A DNA stretch of 64,000 nt from NCBI RefSeq assembly GCF_001422645.1, contig NZ_LMLR01000001.1, positions 560,325 through 624,324 on the forward strand, in the 5' to 3' direction. The notes beneath the pieces were generated by a model that saw only the letters and a list, made by a program, of their open reading frames with translations, was not told where the DNA came from and ran no database searches. Positions 34,284 to 42,420 of this stretch are shown in pieces. The DNA is from Arthrobacter sp. Leaf69. GTDB taxonomy: Bacteria; Actinomycetota; Actinomycetes; Actinomycetales; Micrococcaceae. A program made the translations under genes and the position numbers. Every line of letters starts with the position of its first letter. The first letter of the stretch is position 1.

Positions 34284-35135
34284 CTATGGGGTCGGTGCCT
34301 CGGCGACGGTGACCCGGACCTGTCCGGCCGGCACGTCGGAGGGCTGCCAGCCGTCGCGGTCCTGCCGGGACCAGCCGCGGCCTTCGGCCTGTACTTCCGT
34401 GATGGACAGTGCCTTGGCGTTGGCAACGGCCCACTGAGCCAAGGCCCAGGCCCGCGTTCCCTCGGCGTCCAGGACGAGTGTGCTGCCATCCGTGGAGGCC
34501 GGAACGTCGCCGAAGGCGGCTGTCAGCCGCTCCTGCACGGCAGCCGGGTCGCCGGCCTCGTCGGGGGCGCGCAGCGAGCAGTCCAGGCCCGCGGCGGTCT
34601 GCCCGCTCAACGACGAGGCGAAGGCGCGGGCCATGACCTCGTGTTGGGCGTAGGCGTCCGGGTACGCGGAGCGCTGGACCCGCTGCGCGGCTTCGGTTAT
34701 GTTCAGCGCCTGGTAGTCGGGGACCTTCGCGAGGGCGTCGTAGAAGGCGTTGCTTGCGTGATACGGGTCCATCACCTGTTCCGCAGTGCCCCAGCCCTGC
34801 GAGGGCCGCTGCTGGAAGAGGCCGCGGGAGTCCGGGCCTGCCTGGTCGCCATGGCTGATGTTCCGGATTTTGGACTCCTGCATGGCCGTGGCGAGTGCGA
34901 TGCTGGCGGCCCGTGCGGGGAGCCCCCGGCGGACGGCGACGGCGGTAATGAGGCCGGCGTTGGCGGCCTGGTCCGTTGCGAGTTCGGCGCTGCCGCCGCC
35001 GACGGCCGTGCAGCGTTCGGTGATGAGGACTTCCGACCGCTGCACGAACGAAACCGCCGTGTAAACCCCGCCCGCGACCATTGCCAGGGTCAGCAGCAGC
35101 ACAATTCGACGGCGCAAGCTGCCTTTGCGTGCCAC
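34284..35135 (-). CDS. Membrane-anchored lysozyme/transglycosylase-like protein
   Basis: A 283-residue protein with a positively charged start and one membrane anchor (about residues 9-30), then an extracytoplasmic domain. The stretch ALATAMQESKIRNISHGDQ followed by SRGLFQQRPSQGWGT matches the SLT/lysozyme-like fold, with a candidate catalytic Glu in QESK. Similar actinobacterial proteins are often labelled 'heavy metal transporter', which nothing here supports. I infer a peptidoglycan-directed lytic activity. The C-terminal part (about 200-283) has no known motif. It is upstream of dapD in a cell-wall precursor neighbourhood, on the same strand. Confidence 0.75.
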   Translation of the reverse strand: MARKGSLRRRIVLLLTLAMVAGGVYTAVSFVQRSEVLITERCTAVGGGSAELATDQAANAGLITAVAVRRGLPARAASIALATAMQESKIRNISHGDQAGPDSRGLFQQRPSQGWGTAEQVMDPYHASNAFYDALAKVPDYQALNITEAAQRVQRSAYPDAYAQHEVMARAFASSLSGQTAAGLDCSLRAPDEAGDPAAVQERLTAAFGDVPASTDGSTLVLDAEGTRAWALAQWAVANAKALSITEVQAEGRGWSRQDRDGWQPSDVPAGQVRVTVAEAPTP

Positions 35136-35202
35136 GTGACTACTCCCTCAGGCCCGTCCGGGCCGGTCCATGCTGATGACGGTTGATTTCCCGCACCCAA
35201 CC

Positions 35203-36213
35203 TTAGTTGGCGTGCAGGGCCTCGTTGAGTTCGACGGTCTGGCCCTTGCGCGGGAGGACCTCGACTTCACCGGTGGAGGAGTTGCGGCGGAACAGCAGGT
35301 TCGGGACACCGGAGAGCTCCACGGCCTTGACGATCTGGCTGGTGTCCTCGCCGTCGGCGTCCTTGGCGCCGACCACGCGGACGCGCGTGCCGGCCGTGAC
35401 GTAGAGGCCGGCTTCGACGACGGAATCGTCGCCGATGCTGATGCCCACGCCGGAGTTGGCGCCCAGCAGCACCCGCTCGCCGAGGGAAATCTTTTCCTTG
35501 CCGCCGCCGGACAGGGTCCCCATGATGGAGGCGCCGCCGCCGACGTCGGACCCGTCACCGGCGACGACGCCGGCGGAGATGCGGCCTTCCACCATGGACG
35601 TGCCCAGGGTGCCCGCGTTGAAGTTGACGAAGCCTTCGTGCATAACCGTGGTGCCCTCGGCGAGGTGCGCGCCGAGGCGGACCCGGTCGGCGTCGGCAAT
35701 GCGGACGCCGGAGGGGATGACGTAGTCGACCATGCGGGGGAACTTGTCCACACCGTAGACGGTGACGGCGCCGCGCTTGCGCAGCAGGGCGCGGGTCAGT
35801 TCAAAGCCCTCGACGGCGGCGGGACCGAAGTTGGTCCACACGACGTTGGGGAGTTTGCCGAAGATGCCGTCCAGGTTGATGCTGTTGGGCTGCACCAGGC
35901 GGTGCGAGAGCAGGTGCAGGCGCAGGTAGGCGTCGGCAGTGTCGGCGGGGGCTTCGTCGAGGTGGATCTGGGCGAACACGACCTTCTGCTCGGTTCCCCG
36001 GTCGGCGTCGGCTCCGGTTGCGGCGATGTCCAGCAGGGCCGGGTCCGCGTTTGCCACGTCGCGGAGGTTCTCCGCCGCTGTTCCGAGGGCCGGTGCCGGG
36101 AACCAGACGTCCAGCACCGTGGCATCACCGTTGCCGGTGGCGATGGTTGCGACGCCGTAGCCGTAGGCGGAGCGGGGGTCTGCGGGCACAGCGGAAGTAG
36201 CGGTTTCAGTCAT
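35203..36213 (-). CDS. dapD: 2,3,4,5-tetrahydropyridine-2,6-dicarboxylate N-succinyltransferase
   Basis: A 336-residue acyltransferase of the actinobacterial DapD type. It transfers succinyl from succinyl-CoA to tetrahydrodipicolinate in the lysine/diaminopimelate pathway. The C-terminal half has left-handed beta-helix hexapeptide turns: RVRLGAHLAEGTTVMHEGF, then NAGTLGTSMVEGRISAGVV and GVGISIGDDSVVEAGLYV. The N-terminal domain is the longer actinobacterial version. It diverges from dapE across a 141-base gap, with a leaderless promoter (TAGACT 6 bases before the ATG). This matches the Rv1201c-Rv1202 arrangement from memory. Confidence 0.95.
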   Translation of the reverse strand: MTETATSAVPADPRSAYGYGVATIATGNGDATVLDVWFPAPALGTAAENLRDVANADPALLDIAATGADADRGTEQKVVFAQIHLDEAPADTADAYLRLHLLSHRLVQPNSINLDGIFGKLPNVVWTNFGPAAVEGFELTRALLRKRGAVTVYGVDKFPRMVDYVIPSGVRIADADRVRLGAHLAEGTTVMHEGFVNFNAGTLGTSMVEGRISAGVVAGDGSDVGGGASIMGTLSGGGKEKISLGERVLLGANSGVGISIGDDSVVEAGLYVTAGTRVRVVGAKDADGEDTSQIVKAVELSGVPNLLFRRNSSTGEVEVLPRKGQTVELNEALHAN

Positions 36214-36219
36214 GCCACA

Positions 36220-36225
36220 AGTCTA
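36220..36225 (-). promoter_or_regulatory. Leaderless -10 box of dapD
   Basis: Minus-strand TAGACT ends 6 bases before the dapD ATG at 36213. It is divergent from the dapE promoter. Confidence 0.55.
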
Positions 36226-36320
36226 TAGACGGCGCACGCGCTCCCCGAAACCGGTGACGGCCCAACCGGCCGGCAGCGGGGGCCGCTGTGCCGTCGCAAA
36301 TGACCGCAGGCGTCAGTCCG

Positions 36321-36348
36321 TTGAGGCAGGCCGGCGGGCATATACAGT
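36321..36348 (+). promoter_or_regulatory. Leaderless promoter of dapE
   Basis: TTGAGG (36321-36326), a 16-base spacer and TACAGT (36343-36348). The -10 ends exactly 6 bases before the GTG start at 36355, with no ribosome site. It is one of the few promoters here where both boxes look reasonable. Confidence 0.6.
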
Positions 36349-36354
36349 GGAACG

Positions 36355-37479
36355 GTGACTGAGCATACTGCCCCTGCCCGCCTGGACCTGCGCCAGGACG
36401 TTGCCCTGCTGACCGCGGACATCATCGACATTTTCAGTGTGTCGGGGGAGGAGCGCCGGTTGGCCGACGCCGTGGAGCATGCCCTCCGCTCCGTTCCGCA
36501 GCTGGAAGTGGTCCGCGACGGCGACTCGATCATTGCCCGCACCAACCTTGGCCGCGCCGAGCGTGTCATCCTCGCCGGGCACCTGGACACGGTGCCGCTG
36601 CCCACCACCGAGGGCTCCCTGGGGACCGTCCCGTCCTACTGGCCGTCGGGGGCCCCCGGCGAGGGGATACTGTACGGCCGCGGTGCCACCGACATGAAGG
36701 GCGGCGTCGCGGTCCAGCTGGCCCTGGCCGCGGGCCTGTTCGACGGCGGCGCGGAACCGGACAAGGACATCACCTTCGTCTTTTACGACCACGAGGAAGT
36801 CGAGGCCGTCAAGAGCGGACTCGGCCGGCTCGTCCGGAACCACGGCGGCCTCCTGGGCGGGGACTTTGCGATCCTGCTTGAACCTACAAACGGGACGGTG
36901 GAGGGCGGCTGCAACGGCACGATCCGCTTCGAAGCGACAACGACCGGCGAAGCCGCGCACTCCGCCCGCGCCTGGATGGGCAGCAACGCGATTCATGCCG
37001 CCGCCCCGATCCTGGCCAGGCTTGCCGCGTATGAGCCCCGGACCATTAGCGTGGACGGCCTGGACTACCGGGAAAGCCTCAACGCCGTGAAGGTCAACGG
37101 CGGGACCGCCGGCAACGTCATCCCGGACCGGTGCGTCGTGGAAATCAACTACCGGTTCGCCCCGGACAAGACCCCGGATGAGGCGGAGCGTCACGTGCGG
37201 GAACTGCTGGAAGGCTTCGACGTCGTCCGGACCGACAGCGCCGCCGGCGCCCGGCCCGGACTGACCCACCCCGCTGCGGCGTCCTTCGTCGCTGCGGTCG
37301 GTGCCGCGCCGAAGCCGAAATACGGCTGGACCGACGTCGCGCGGTTCAGCGAGCTGGGCATCCCGGCCGTGAACTTCGGGCCCGGCGACGCCCTGCTGGC
37401 GCACAAGGACAACGAACACGTCGACGCCGATGCGATCCGCGATTGCCTGCGGGCGCTGCGGAGCTGGCTCACGGAGTAA
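36355..37479 (+). CDS. dapE: Succinyl-diaminopimelate desuccinylase
   Basis: A 374-residue M20-family di-zinc hydrolase that removes succinate from N-succinyl-LL-diaminopimelate. Metal and catalytic residues are visible in LAGHLDTVP (His, catalytic Asp), GRGATDMKGG (bridging Asp), YDHEEVE (catalytic Glu plus metal Glu) and the final FGPGDALLAHKDNEHV (His). The central dimerisation domain contains GEAAHSARAWMGSNAIH. It starts at GTG and is probably leaderless. With dapC and dapD nearby, the complete succinylase branch is encoded within 8 kb. Confidence 0.95.
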   Translation: MTEHTAPARLDLRQDVALLTADIIDIFSVSGEERRLADAVEHALRSVPQLEVVRDGDSIIARTNLGRAERVILAGHLDTVPLPTTEGSLGTVPSYWPSGAPGEGILYGRGATDMKGGVAVQLALAAGLFDGGAEPDKDITFVFYDHEEVEAVKSGLGRLVRNHGGLLGGDFAILLEPTNGTVEGGCNGTIRFEATTTGEAAHSARAWMGSNAIHAAAPILARLAAYEPRTISVDGLDYRESLNAVKVNGGTAGNVIPDRCVVEINYRFAPDKTPDEAERHVRELLEGFDVVRTDSAAGARPGLTHPAAASFVAAVGAAPKPKYGWTDVARFSELGIPAVNFGPGDALLAHKDNEHVDADAIRDCLRALRSWLTE

Positions 37480-37492
37480 CCACGGAGCACGT

Positions 37493-37532
37493 AAAAAGGT
37501 CCGGAAGCCCTTGCGGGATTCCGGACCTTTTT
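37493..37532. terminator. Bidirectional terminator between dapE and gluD
   Basis: A 14-bp stem (37493-37506 with 37519-37532) with five A on one side and five T on the other. It serves both convergent genes. Confidence 0.92.
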
Positions 37533-37572
37533 GTGTGCGGGGCGGTCTGCGCCGGGACTGCTTCGCGCGAAA

Positions 37573-38406
37573 CTACTTGGCGGGGATCCCCGCGACCGGG
37601 ACGTGCACCACGCCGCCGGCGGCCTTCTTGGATCCGCGCTTCTCAATCCAGATCGCGAGCCGGGAGACGGAGAAGTTGATGGCGATGTAGATCGCCGCCG
37701 CCACGAAGAACACCGGGAACAGGTAGTCCGGGCCCAGGAAGTCGGCCATGATCTGCACTTTGCGGAGCAGTTCCTCGTAGGACACGATGTAGCCCAGCGA
37801 GGTGTCCTTCAGGAGGACCACAAGCTGCGCCACGAGGGAGGGCAGCATGCGCCGGATCGCCTGCGGCAGTTCGATGCTGCGCCGGGACGCGAAGCTGGTG
37901 AGGCCGATCGCGAGGCCTGCTTCACGCTGGCCCTTGGGCAGGGACTGGATGCCGGCGCGGATGATCTCGGCGAAGATCGCCGAGTTGTACAGCACCAGGC
38001 CGGCGACGACGGCGACGAAGGATCCGGTCGCGAACACCAGCAGCACGAAGAACATCATCAGGACCACGGGCATGCCGCGCAGGAATTCCAGCACGATCCG
38101 GGTGGGGATGCGGATCCAGGCGACGTCGGAGATGCGCATGAGGCACAGCACCAGGCCCAGCGGGAAGGCGATGACCGCGGCGACCGCGGCGGCGGTGAGG
38201 GTCGCGCCGATGCCGTTGCCGATCAGCACCCAGACGTCTGGAATCTGGAAGACAGCCCAGCGTTGTGGTTCGAAAATGCCCTGCTGGGCGAGGATGGAAA
38301 TGGACCACCAGAGCAGTCCGGCGATGGCGATGACGCCGATGATGGAGCCGATCAGGGAGACTCGGCGGGCCTTAGGGCCGGGGACGTCGTAAAGGACCGA
38401 GCTCAT
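37573..38406 (-). CDS. gluD: Glutamate ABC transporter permease GluD
   Basis: A 277-residue His/Glu/Gln/Arg/opine (HEAT-type) permease. Five or so helices follow a cytoplasmic start. The conserved EFLRGMPVVLMMFF and the coupling segment AGIQSLPKGQREAGLAIGLTS (EAA loop) are typical, and the C-terminal end is basic. It is translationally coupled to gluC (ATGA overlap) and is the last gene of the gluABCD operon, ending at the shared terminator. The substrate is inferred from the operon resemblance to Corynebacterium gluABCD. Confidence 0.9.
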   Translation of the reverse strand: MSSVLYDVPGPKARRVSLIGSIIGVIAIAGLLWWSISILAQQGIFEPQRWAVFQIPDVWVLIGNGIGATLTAAAVAAVIAFPLGLVLCLMRISDVAWIRIPTRIVLEFLRGMPVVLMMFFVLLVFATGSFVAVVAGLVLYNSAIFAEIIRAGIQSLPKGQREAGLAIGLTSFASRRSIELPQAIRRMLPSLVAQLVVLLKDTSLGYIVSYEELLRKVQIMADFLGPDYLFPVFFVAAAIYIAINFSVSRLAIWIEKRGSKKAAGGVVHVPVAGIPAK

Positions 38407-39053
38407 CGGGCGATCGCCACCTTTCGTTCAACCAGGTTGGCGATGTAGCCAAGCGGGACGGTTATCAGCAGGTAGAAGAAGGCGACGCCGACGAGGACCC
38501 ACAGCACGGCGTCTCCGTTGGCGTTGGCGAGCTGGCGGCCGTAGCCGAAGAGCTCCATCACGTAGAAGGCGCCGGCCACCGAGGAGTTCTTGACGAGGGC
38601 GATCAGGATGTTGATCATGGGCGGAATCACCGTGCGCAGCGCCTGCGGAAGGATGATGAGGGTCAGGACCTGGCTGAACTTCATGCCGATGCTGCGGGCG
38701 GCCTCGGCCTGGCCGACCGGGACGCTGTTGACGCCGGAGCGCACCGCTTCGGCGATGAACGCCGAGGTGTAGGCGCTCAGGGCGATGATGGCGGCGACCT
38801 CGAACTGTTGGAACGTCACCCCAAGCCGGGGCAGGACCACGGCGGCGAAGAAGAATGCGATAGTCAGCGGGGTATTCCGGACGATCTCCACGTAAGTCAT
38901 GCTGAAGCCGCGCAGGGCGGCGACGGGCGAGACGCGGGCTGCCGCGAGCAGGGTGCCGAAAATTAGTGCGAAGATCCCCGAGACCACGGACAGGAAGAGG
39001 GTTCTGAGAAAACCATCCACATACGCGGGAAGGTTATCAATGATGACGTCCAT
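38403..39053 (-). CDS. gluC: Glutamate ABC transporter permease GluC
   Basis: A 216-residue polar amino acid permease. It starts at ATG 39053 with AAGGA upstream; the frame is open for 73 more codons upstream through the intercistronic hairpin, but that region is not coding. Hallmarks are VEIVRNTPLTIAFFF and the EAA loop SGVNSVPVGQAEAARSIG. It pairs with GluD to form the membrane channel. The stop overlaps the gluD start. Confidence 0.92.
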   Translation of the reverse strand: MDVIIDNLPAYVDGFLRTLFLSVVSGIFALIFGTLLAAARVSPVAALRGFSMTYVEIVRNTPLTIAFFFAAVVLPRLGVTFQQFEVAAIIALSAYTSAFIAEAVRSGVNSVPVGQAEAARSIGMKFSQVLTLIILPQALRTVIPPMINILIALVKNSSVAGAFYVMELFGYGRQLANANGDAVLWVLVGVAFFYLLITVPLGYIANLVERKVAIAR

Positions 39054-39099
39054 AGGTTCCTTAGGCTGCCTTGAGGGGAGTGGTGCGGGGGATGGGAAT

Positions 39100-39143
39100 G
39101 GCGGTTGCCGGGGCCGCGTCGGGCGCGTGCCCCGGCAACCGCC
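39100..39143 (-). terminator. Intercistronic hairpin between gluB and gluC
   Basis: A perfect 15-bp stem (39100-39114 with 39129-39143) with a 14-base loop, in the 98-base gap between the binding-protein gene and the first permease gene. No U tract follows in the transcript direction. It is the third such junction in the window. Confidence 0.8.
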
Positions 39144-39151
39144 ACACCTGC

Positions 39152-40030
39152 CTAGTAGCGGTCGATCGTGGGAAGTGCGGGAGTGGTCTTGATGACCGTT
39201 CCGGCAGTGGTTTCCCAGGCCTTCTTGTAGGAACCGTCCTTGTCGGAGGCTTCCAGCTGGTCGTTGATCCACATGCGGAACGCGGTGTCGTCCTTCTTCA
39301 GGCCGATGCCGTAGGGCTCCTTGGTGAAGGTCTGATCCGAGGCCAGCTTGAAGGCGTCCGGTTCCTTGGACACGAATCCGGCCAGGATGACGTTGTCCGT
39401 GGTGATCGCTTCGACCTGCTTGTTGCGCAGCGGCTCAAGGCAAGCGGAGTAAGTGGCGGCCGGGACGAGGACTGCTCCGTACTTCTCGACGATCGTGGCG
39501 GCCGGGGTGGAACCGGTCACGGAGCAGACGTTTTTGCCCTTGACGTCCTCGGGCTTGGTGATGGTTGTGTTGTCCTTGTTGACCATCAGCGCCTGGCCGG
39601 CCTCGTAGTACGGTCCGGCGAAGTCGACTTCGGTCTTGCGCTTGTCGTTGATCGTGTAGGTGGCGACGATCATGTCCACCTTGCCCTGCTTGATGAACTG
39701 CTCGCGGTTGGCGGAGACGGTCTCCACCCACTCGATCTTGTCAGCGGGGATGCCCAGCTTCGCGGCGATCAGCTTGCCGATTTCCACGTCGAAACCGACG
39801 GGCTTGCCGTCGAGGCCTTTCTGGCCGAACAGCGGCTGATCGAACTTGGTGCCGATGACGATCTTGCCGGCAGATGAAAGCTTGGCCATGGTGGTGTCGG
39901 CCGCGAAGCTCGGCTTCTCTGCCACAGGCGGGTTGGACGTGGTGCTGCTGCCGCCGCAGGCGCTCAGGCTGAGCGCCAGCGCCGCGGACGCGGCAACCAG
40001 AAGGGATTTCCTTCGGAAAAATGCCTTCAT
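39152..40030 (-). CDS. gluB: Glutamate-binding lipoprotein GluB
   Basis: A 292-residue family 3 solute-binding lipoprotein. The signal peptide is MKAFFRRKSLLVAASAALAL, with lipobox LSAC (Cys25). The mature protein carries GTKFDQPLFGQKG, VGFDVEIGKLIAAKLG, DMIVATYTINDKR and AGPYYEAGQALMV, all typical of amino-acid binders. It captures glutamate (or a similar acidic amino acid) outside the membrane for GluCD. It lies between gluA and gluC in one operon, with hairpins on both sides. Confidence 0.93.
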   Translation of the reverse strand: MKAFFRRKSLLVAASAALALSLSACGGSSTTSNPPVAEKPSFAADTTMAKLSSAGKIVIGTKFDQPLFGQKGLDGKPVGFDVEIGKLIAAKLGIPADKIEWVETVSANREQFIKQGKVDMIVATYTINDKRKTEVDFAGPYYEAGQALMVNKDNTTITKPEDVKGKNVCSVTGSTPAATIVEKYGAVLVPAATYSACLEPLRNKQVEAITTDNVILAGFVSKEPDAFKLASDQTFTKEPYGIGLKKDDTAFRMWINDQLEASDKDGSYKKAWETTAGTVIKTTPALPTIDRY

Positions 40031-40048
40031 GACATTCCTTTCATTGGA

Positions 40049-40068
40049 CGGCCGCCTTGCGGCGGCCG
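40049..40068 (-). other. Small hairpin between gluA and gluB
   Basis: An 8-bp GC stem (40049-40056 with 40061-40068) with a TTGC loop inside the 69-base gap. It is probably an mRNA processing or stability element; no U tract is seen. Confidence 0.55.
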
Positions 40069-40099
40069 GGGTGCGAACTCGGAGGGAACTCGTCAGGGA

Positions 40100-40855
40100 T
40101 CAGTGGGTCAGCAGCTTGGAGAGGAAGTCTTTGGCGCGGCTGCTCTTGGGGTTGTTGAAGAACTCTTCGGGGGTGTCATCCTCGACGATCTGGCCGGCGT
40201 CCATGAAGATCACGCGGTCAGCGGCCTTGCGGGCGAAGCCCATCTCGTGGGTGACCACGATCATGGTCATGCCTTCCTTCGCCAGCTGGATCATGACGTC
40301 GAGGACTTCGTTGATCATTTCCGGGTCCAGGGCAGAGGTGGGCTCATCGAAGAGCATGACTTTCGGCTTCATGGCCAGGGCACGGGCAATCGCCACGCGC
40401 TGCTGCTGCCCGCCGGAGAGCTGCGCCGGCAGCTTGGGCGCCTGGTGCCCGACGCCGACGCGTTCCAGCAGCGCCATGGCGTCCTTGTCGGCTTCGGTCT
40501 TCGAGAGACCCTTGACCTTGATGGGGCCGAGGGTGACGTTCTCTAGGATCGTCTTGTGGGCGAAGAGGTTGAATGACTGGAAGACCATCCCGACGTCGGC
40601 CCGCAGTTTGGCGAGTTCCTTGCCCTCTTCGGGCAGTTCCTTGCCGTCGATCTTGATGACGCCGTCGTCGATCGTTTCCAGGCGGTTGATGGCCCGGCAA
40701 AGTGTCGACTTGCCGGAACCCGACGGTCCGATGACGACAACAACCTCGCCCTTGCGGACATTCAGGTTGATGTCCTTCAGGACGTGCAACTGGCCGTAAT
40801 GCTTATTGACGGCGTTCAGGGAGACGAGCGCGTCGCCGGGCACTTGAGTAGTCAT
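40100..40855 (-). CDS. gluA: Glutamate ABC transporter ATPase GluA
   Basis: A 251-residue ABC ATPase of the polar amino acid type. Walker A is GPSGSGKS, the signature LSGGQQQR, Walker [13 protein letters not shown], and the H-loop VVTHEMGF. It is the first gene of gluABCD. There is no ribosome site: the ATG follows a TAGATT box by exactly 6 bases. Directly upstream of that box is an inverted repeat, which suggests regulation of the operon by a repressor. Confidence 0.94.
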   Translation of the reverse strand: MTTQVPGDALVSLNAVNKHYGQLHVLKDINLNVRKGEVVVVIGPSGSGKSTLCRAINRLETIDDGVIKIDGKELPEEGKELAKLRADVGMVFQSFNLFAHKTILENVTLGPIKVKGLSKTEADKDAMALLERVGVGHQAPKLPAQLSGGQQQRVAIARALAMKPKVMLFDEPTSALDPEMINEVLDVMIQLAKEGMTMIVVTHEMGFARKAADRVIFMDAGQIVEDDTPEEFFNNPKSSRAKDFLSKLLTH

Positions 40856-40861
40856 AAGAAG

Positions 40862-40867
40862 AATCTA
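40862..40867 (-). promoter_or_regulatory. Leaderless -10 box of gluABCD
   Basis: Minus-strand TAGATT ends 6 bases before the gluA ATG at 40855. Confidence 0.55.
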
Positions 40868-40873
40868 GCGAAC

Positions 40874-40895
40874 ATTGCGGCTTTATGACCGCAAT
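40874..40895. promoter_or_regulatory. Inverted repeat at the gluA promoter (candidate operator)
   Basis: ATTGCGG (40874-40880), an 8-base centre, and CCGCAAT (40889-40895). It starts six bases upstream of the gluA -10 box and so covers the spacer and -35 region, where a bound regulator would block polymerase. It does not look like the AmtR motif as I remember it from Corynebacterium. Confidence 0.55.
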
Positions 40896-41048
40896 CACTC
40901 CGACTTCCTAGAGATCGTGATTCAAGAGATACCTGCAGGTCAGAGTGTCTGATGTGGCGTCGGGTACCCTGCGGTGCCCACCGGAGGTTCTGGCCGCGGC
41001 ACCCGGGCGCCCGGGCCGCGCCGGACGGGCGCCGCCCGATTTCCGCGC

Positions 41049-41054
41049 TAACCT
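41049..41054 (+). promoter_or_regulatory. Leaderless -10 box of the LOG gene
   Basis: TAACCT ends exactly 6 bases before the ATG at 41061. Confidence 0.5.
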
Positions 41055-41060
41055 GTGGGC

Positions 41061-42014
41061 ATGAGTACCGACCCGCAGTCCGCGCCAACCGGAAAGCCGG
41101 CCTCGGCGGCAGCCGGAAAACCAGCCGGAAAACCAGCCGGAAAACCAGCCGCCACCACAGCCGGGCAACCCGCTGGCAAGGCCTCCGGCGAACCCCGCGA
41201 CACGCCGCCCCCGGCCGGCATCCGGCACAAGGGGCCCCTTGAGCTGCGGCGCAAGGCGGCCAGAGTCACGATGTCTGACCGGACGCTGCTGGACACCAAG
41301 GGGCCGGGCCAGTTTGTCCACACGGATCCGTGGCGGGTCCTGAGGATCCAGAGCGAGTTCGTTGAAGGGTTTGGCGCGCTGGCCGACCTGGGCCCGGCGG
41401 TGAGCGTCTTCGGCTCGGCACGGACCGTGCCCGGCAGCCTGAACTATGAACTCGCCGTCGAGGTGGGGCGGCAGCTCGCCGAAGCCGGCCTCGCCGTCAT
41501 CACGGGCGGGGGCCCGGGCTCGATGGAGGCCGCCAACAAGGGCGCAGTCCAGGGCAACGGGGTGTCAGTGGGCCTCGGCATCGAACTGCCCTTCGAGCAG
41601 GGGATGAACCAGTGGGTGGACCTCGGGATCAACTTCAGGTACTTCTTCGCCCGCAAGACGATGTTCGTGAAGTACGCCCAGGGGTTCATCGTGCTGCCGG
41701 GCGGCCTCGGAACCCTGGATGAGCTCTTCGAAGCGATGGTCCTCGTCCAGACCCGGAAGGTGACCTCCTTCCCGATCGTCCTGCTCGGGACGGCGTTCTG
41801 GAGCCCGATGGTGGAATGGATCCAGAACACGCTTGTCTCCGAGGGCATGATGTCCGAGGAGGATCTGGACCTGCTGCAGGTGGTGGACGATCCCGCGCTC
41901 GCCGTGGAGCTGGTGGTGGAAGGCGCCGCCCGGCACCGGAACCCCAACGGCAGCAGCACCGGCAACGGGTCCACCAATGGGACCGCCAACGGAAACCCCG
42001 GCACGCGGGGCTGA
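41061..42014 (+). CDS. LOG-family protein (TIGR00730), cytokinin riboside monophosphate phosphoribohydrolase-like
   Basis: A 317-residue protein. The core Rossmann-like domain (about 90-290) carries VSVFGSARTVPG, the catalytic GGGPGSMEAANKGA and PGGLGTLDELFE motifs of the LOG family, which cleaves nucleoside monophosphates such as cytokinin nucleotides to the free base and ribose phosphate. The N-terminus is a low-complexity KPAGKPAGKPA stretch from a 12-bp tandem repeat, and the C-terminus is a Gly/Asn/Thr-rich tail. Both tails are outside the usual fold. It is the counterpart of Rv1205 by position (memory). The physiological substrate is unknown. Confidence 0.88.
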   Translation: MSTDPQSAPTGKPASAAAGKPAGKPAGKPAATTAGQPAGKASGEPRDTPPPAGIRHKGPLELRRKAARVTMSDRTLLDTKGPGQFVHTDPWRVLRIQSEFVEGFGALADLGPAVSVFGSARTVPGSLNYELAVEVGRQLAEAGLAVITGGGPGSMEAANKGAVQGNGVSVGLGIELPFEQGMNQWVDLGINFRYFFARKTMFVKYAQGFIVLPGGLGTLDELFEAMVLVQTRKVTSFPIVLLGTAFWSPMVEWIQNTLVSEGMMSEEDLDLLQVVDDPALAVELVVEGAARHRNPNGSSTGNGSTNGTANGNPGTRG

Positions 42015-42057
42015 CACGCCACCGGCCGGACCCGCCGTCGTCTGGCACGATGGGGGA

Positions 42058-42420
42058 GTGAGCTTCTTCCTGGTTTTCCTTGCGATTGCGCTGGTTGGCG
42101 CCGCCTTTTTCCTCGGTGCCGGCCGGCCCTCGAAAGTCTTCCGTGGCCGCCGCGGGGCGGACGACGGCGGACTCCGCGCCTTCGATGACGGCTTCGACCA
42201 GCCGGTCGCGAACCTCCCGCCTGTGCTGCTGCCGGCCGAGGCAGAACCGTCCGACGTCGACCGCCTCCGTTTCGCCGTGGGCCTGCGGGGCTACCGGATG
42301 GACCAGGTGGACCAGGTGCTGGACGAGTTGCGGGACCAGCTCGCGGCCAAGGACCGGCAGATCGCGGAGCTGGGTACCGCCACTGGACGCCCCCGGCACA
42401 AGCCCGAGCAGGCTCCGTGA
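42058..42420 (+). CDS. DivIVA-domain membrane protein
   Basis: A 120-residue protein starting at GTG 42058. An N-terminal hydrophobic helix (about 2-22) is followed by an acidic/proline linker and a short DivIVA-like motif (LRGYRMDQVDQVLDELRDQL), predicted to form a coiled coil. Such small proteins may localise at poles or septa, which is inference. A CACGAT box lies 6 bases before the start, and GGGGGA directly abuts the GTG. The stop overlaps the next gene by GTGA, so both are co-translated. It may correspond to Rv1209 by position. Confidence 0.8.
   Translation: MSFFLVFLAIALVGAAFFLGAGRPSKVFRGRRGADDGGLRAFDDGFDQPVANLPPVLLPAEAEPSDVDRLRFAVGLRGYRMDQVDQVLDELRDQLAAKDRQIAELGTATGRPRHKPEQAP

Noticed and set aside
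38404..39272. gluC start at 39272
   Set aside because: The extra 73 codons cross the intercistronic hairpin and the end of gluB; the ATG at 39053 has a proper ribosome site.
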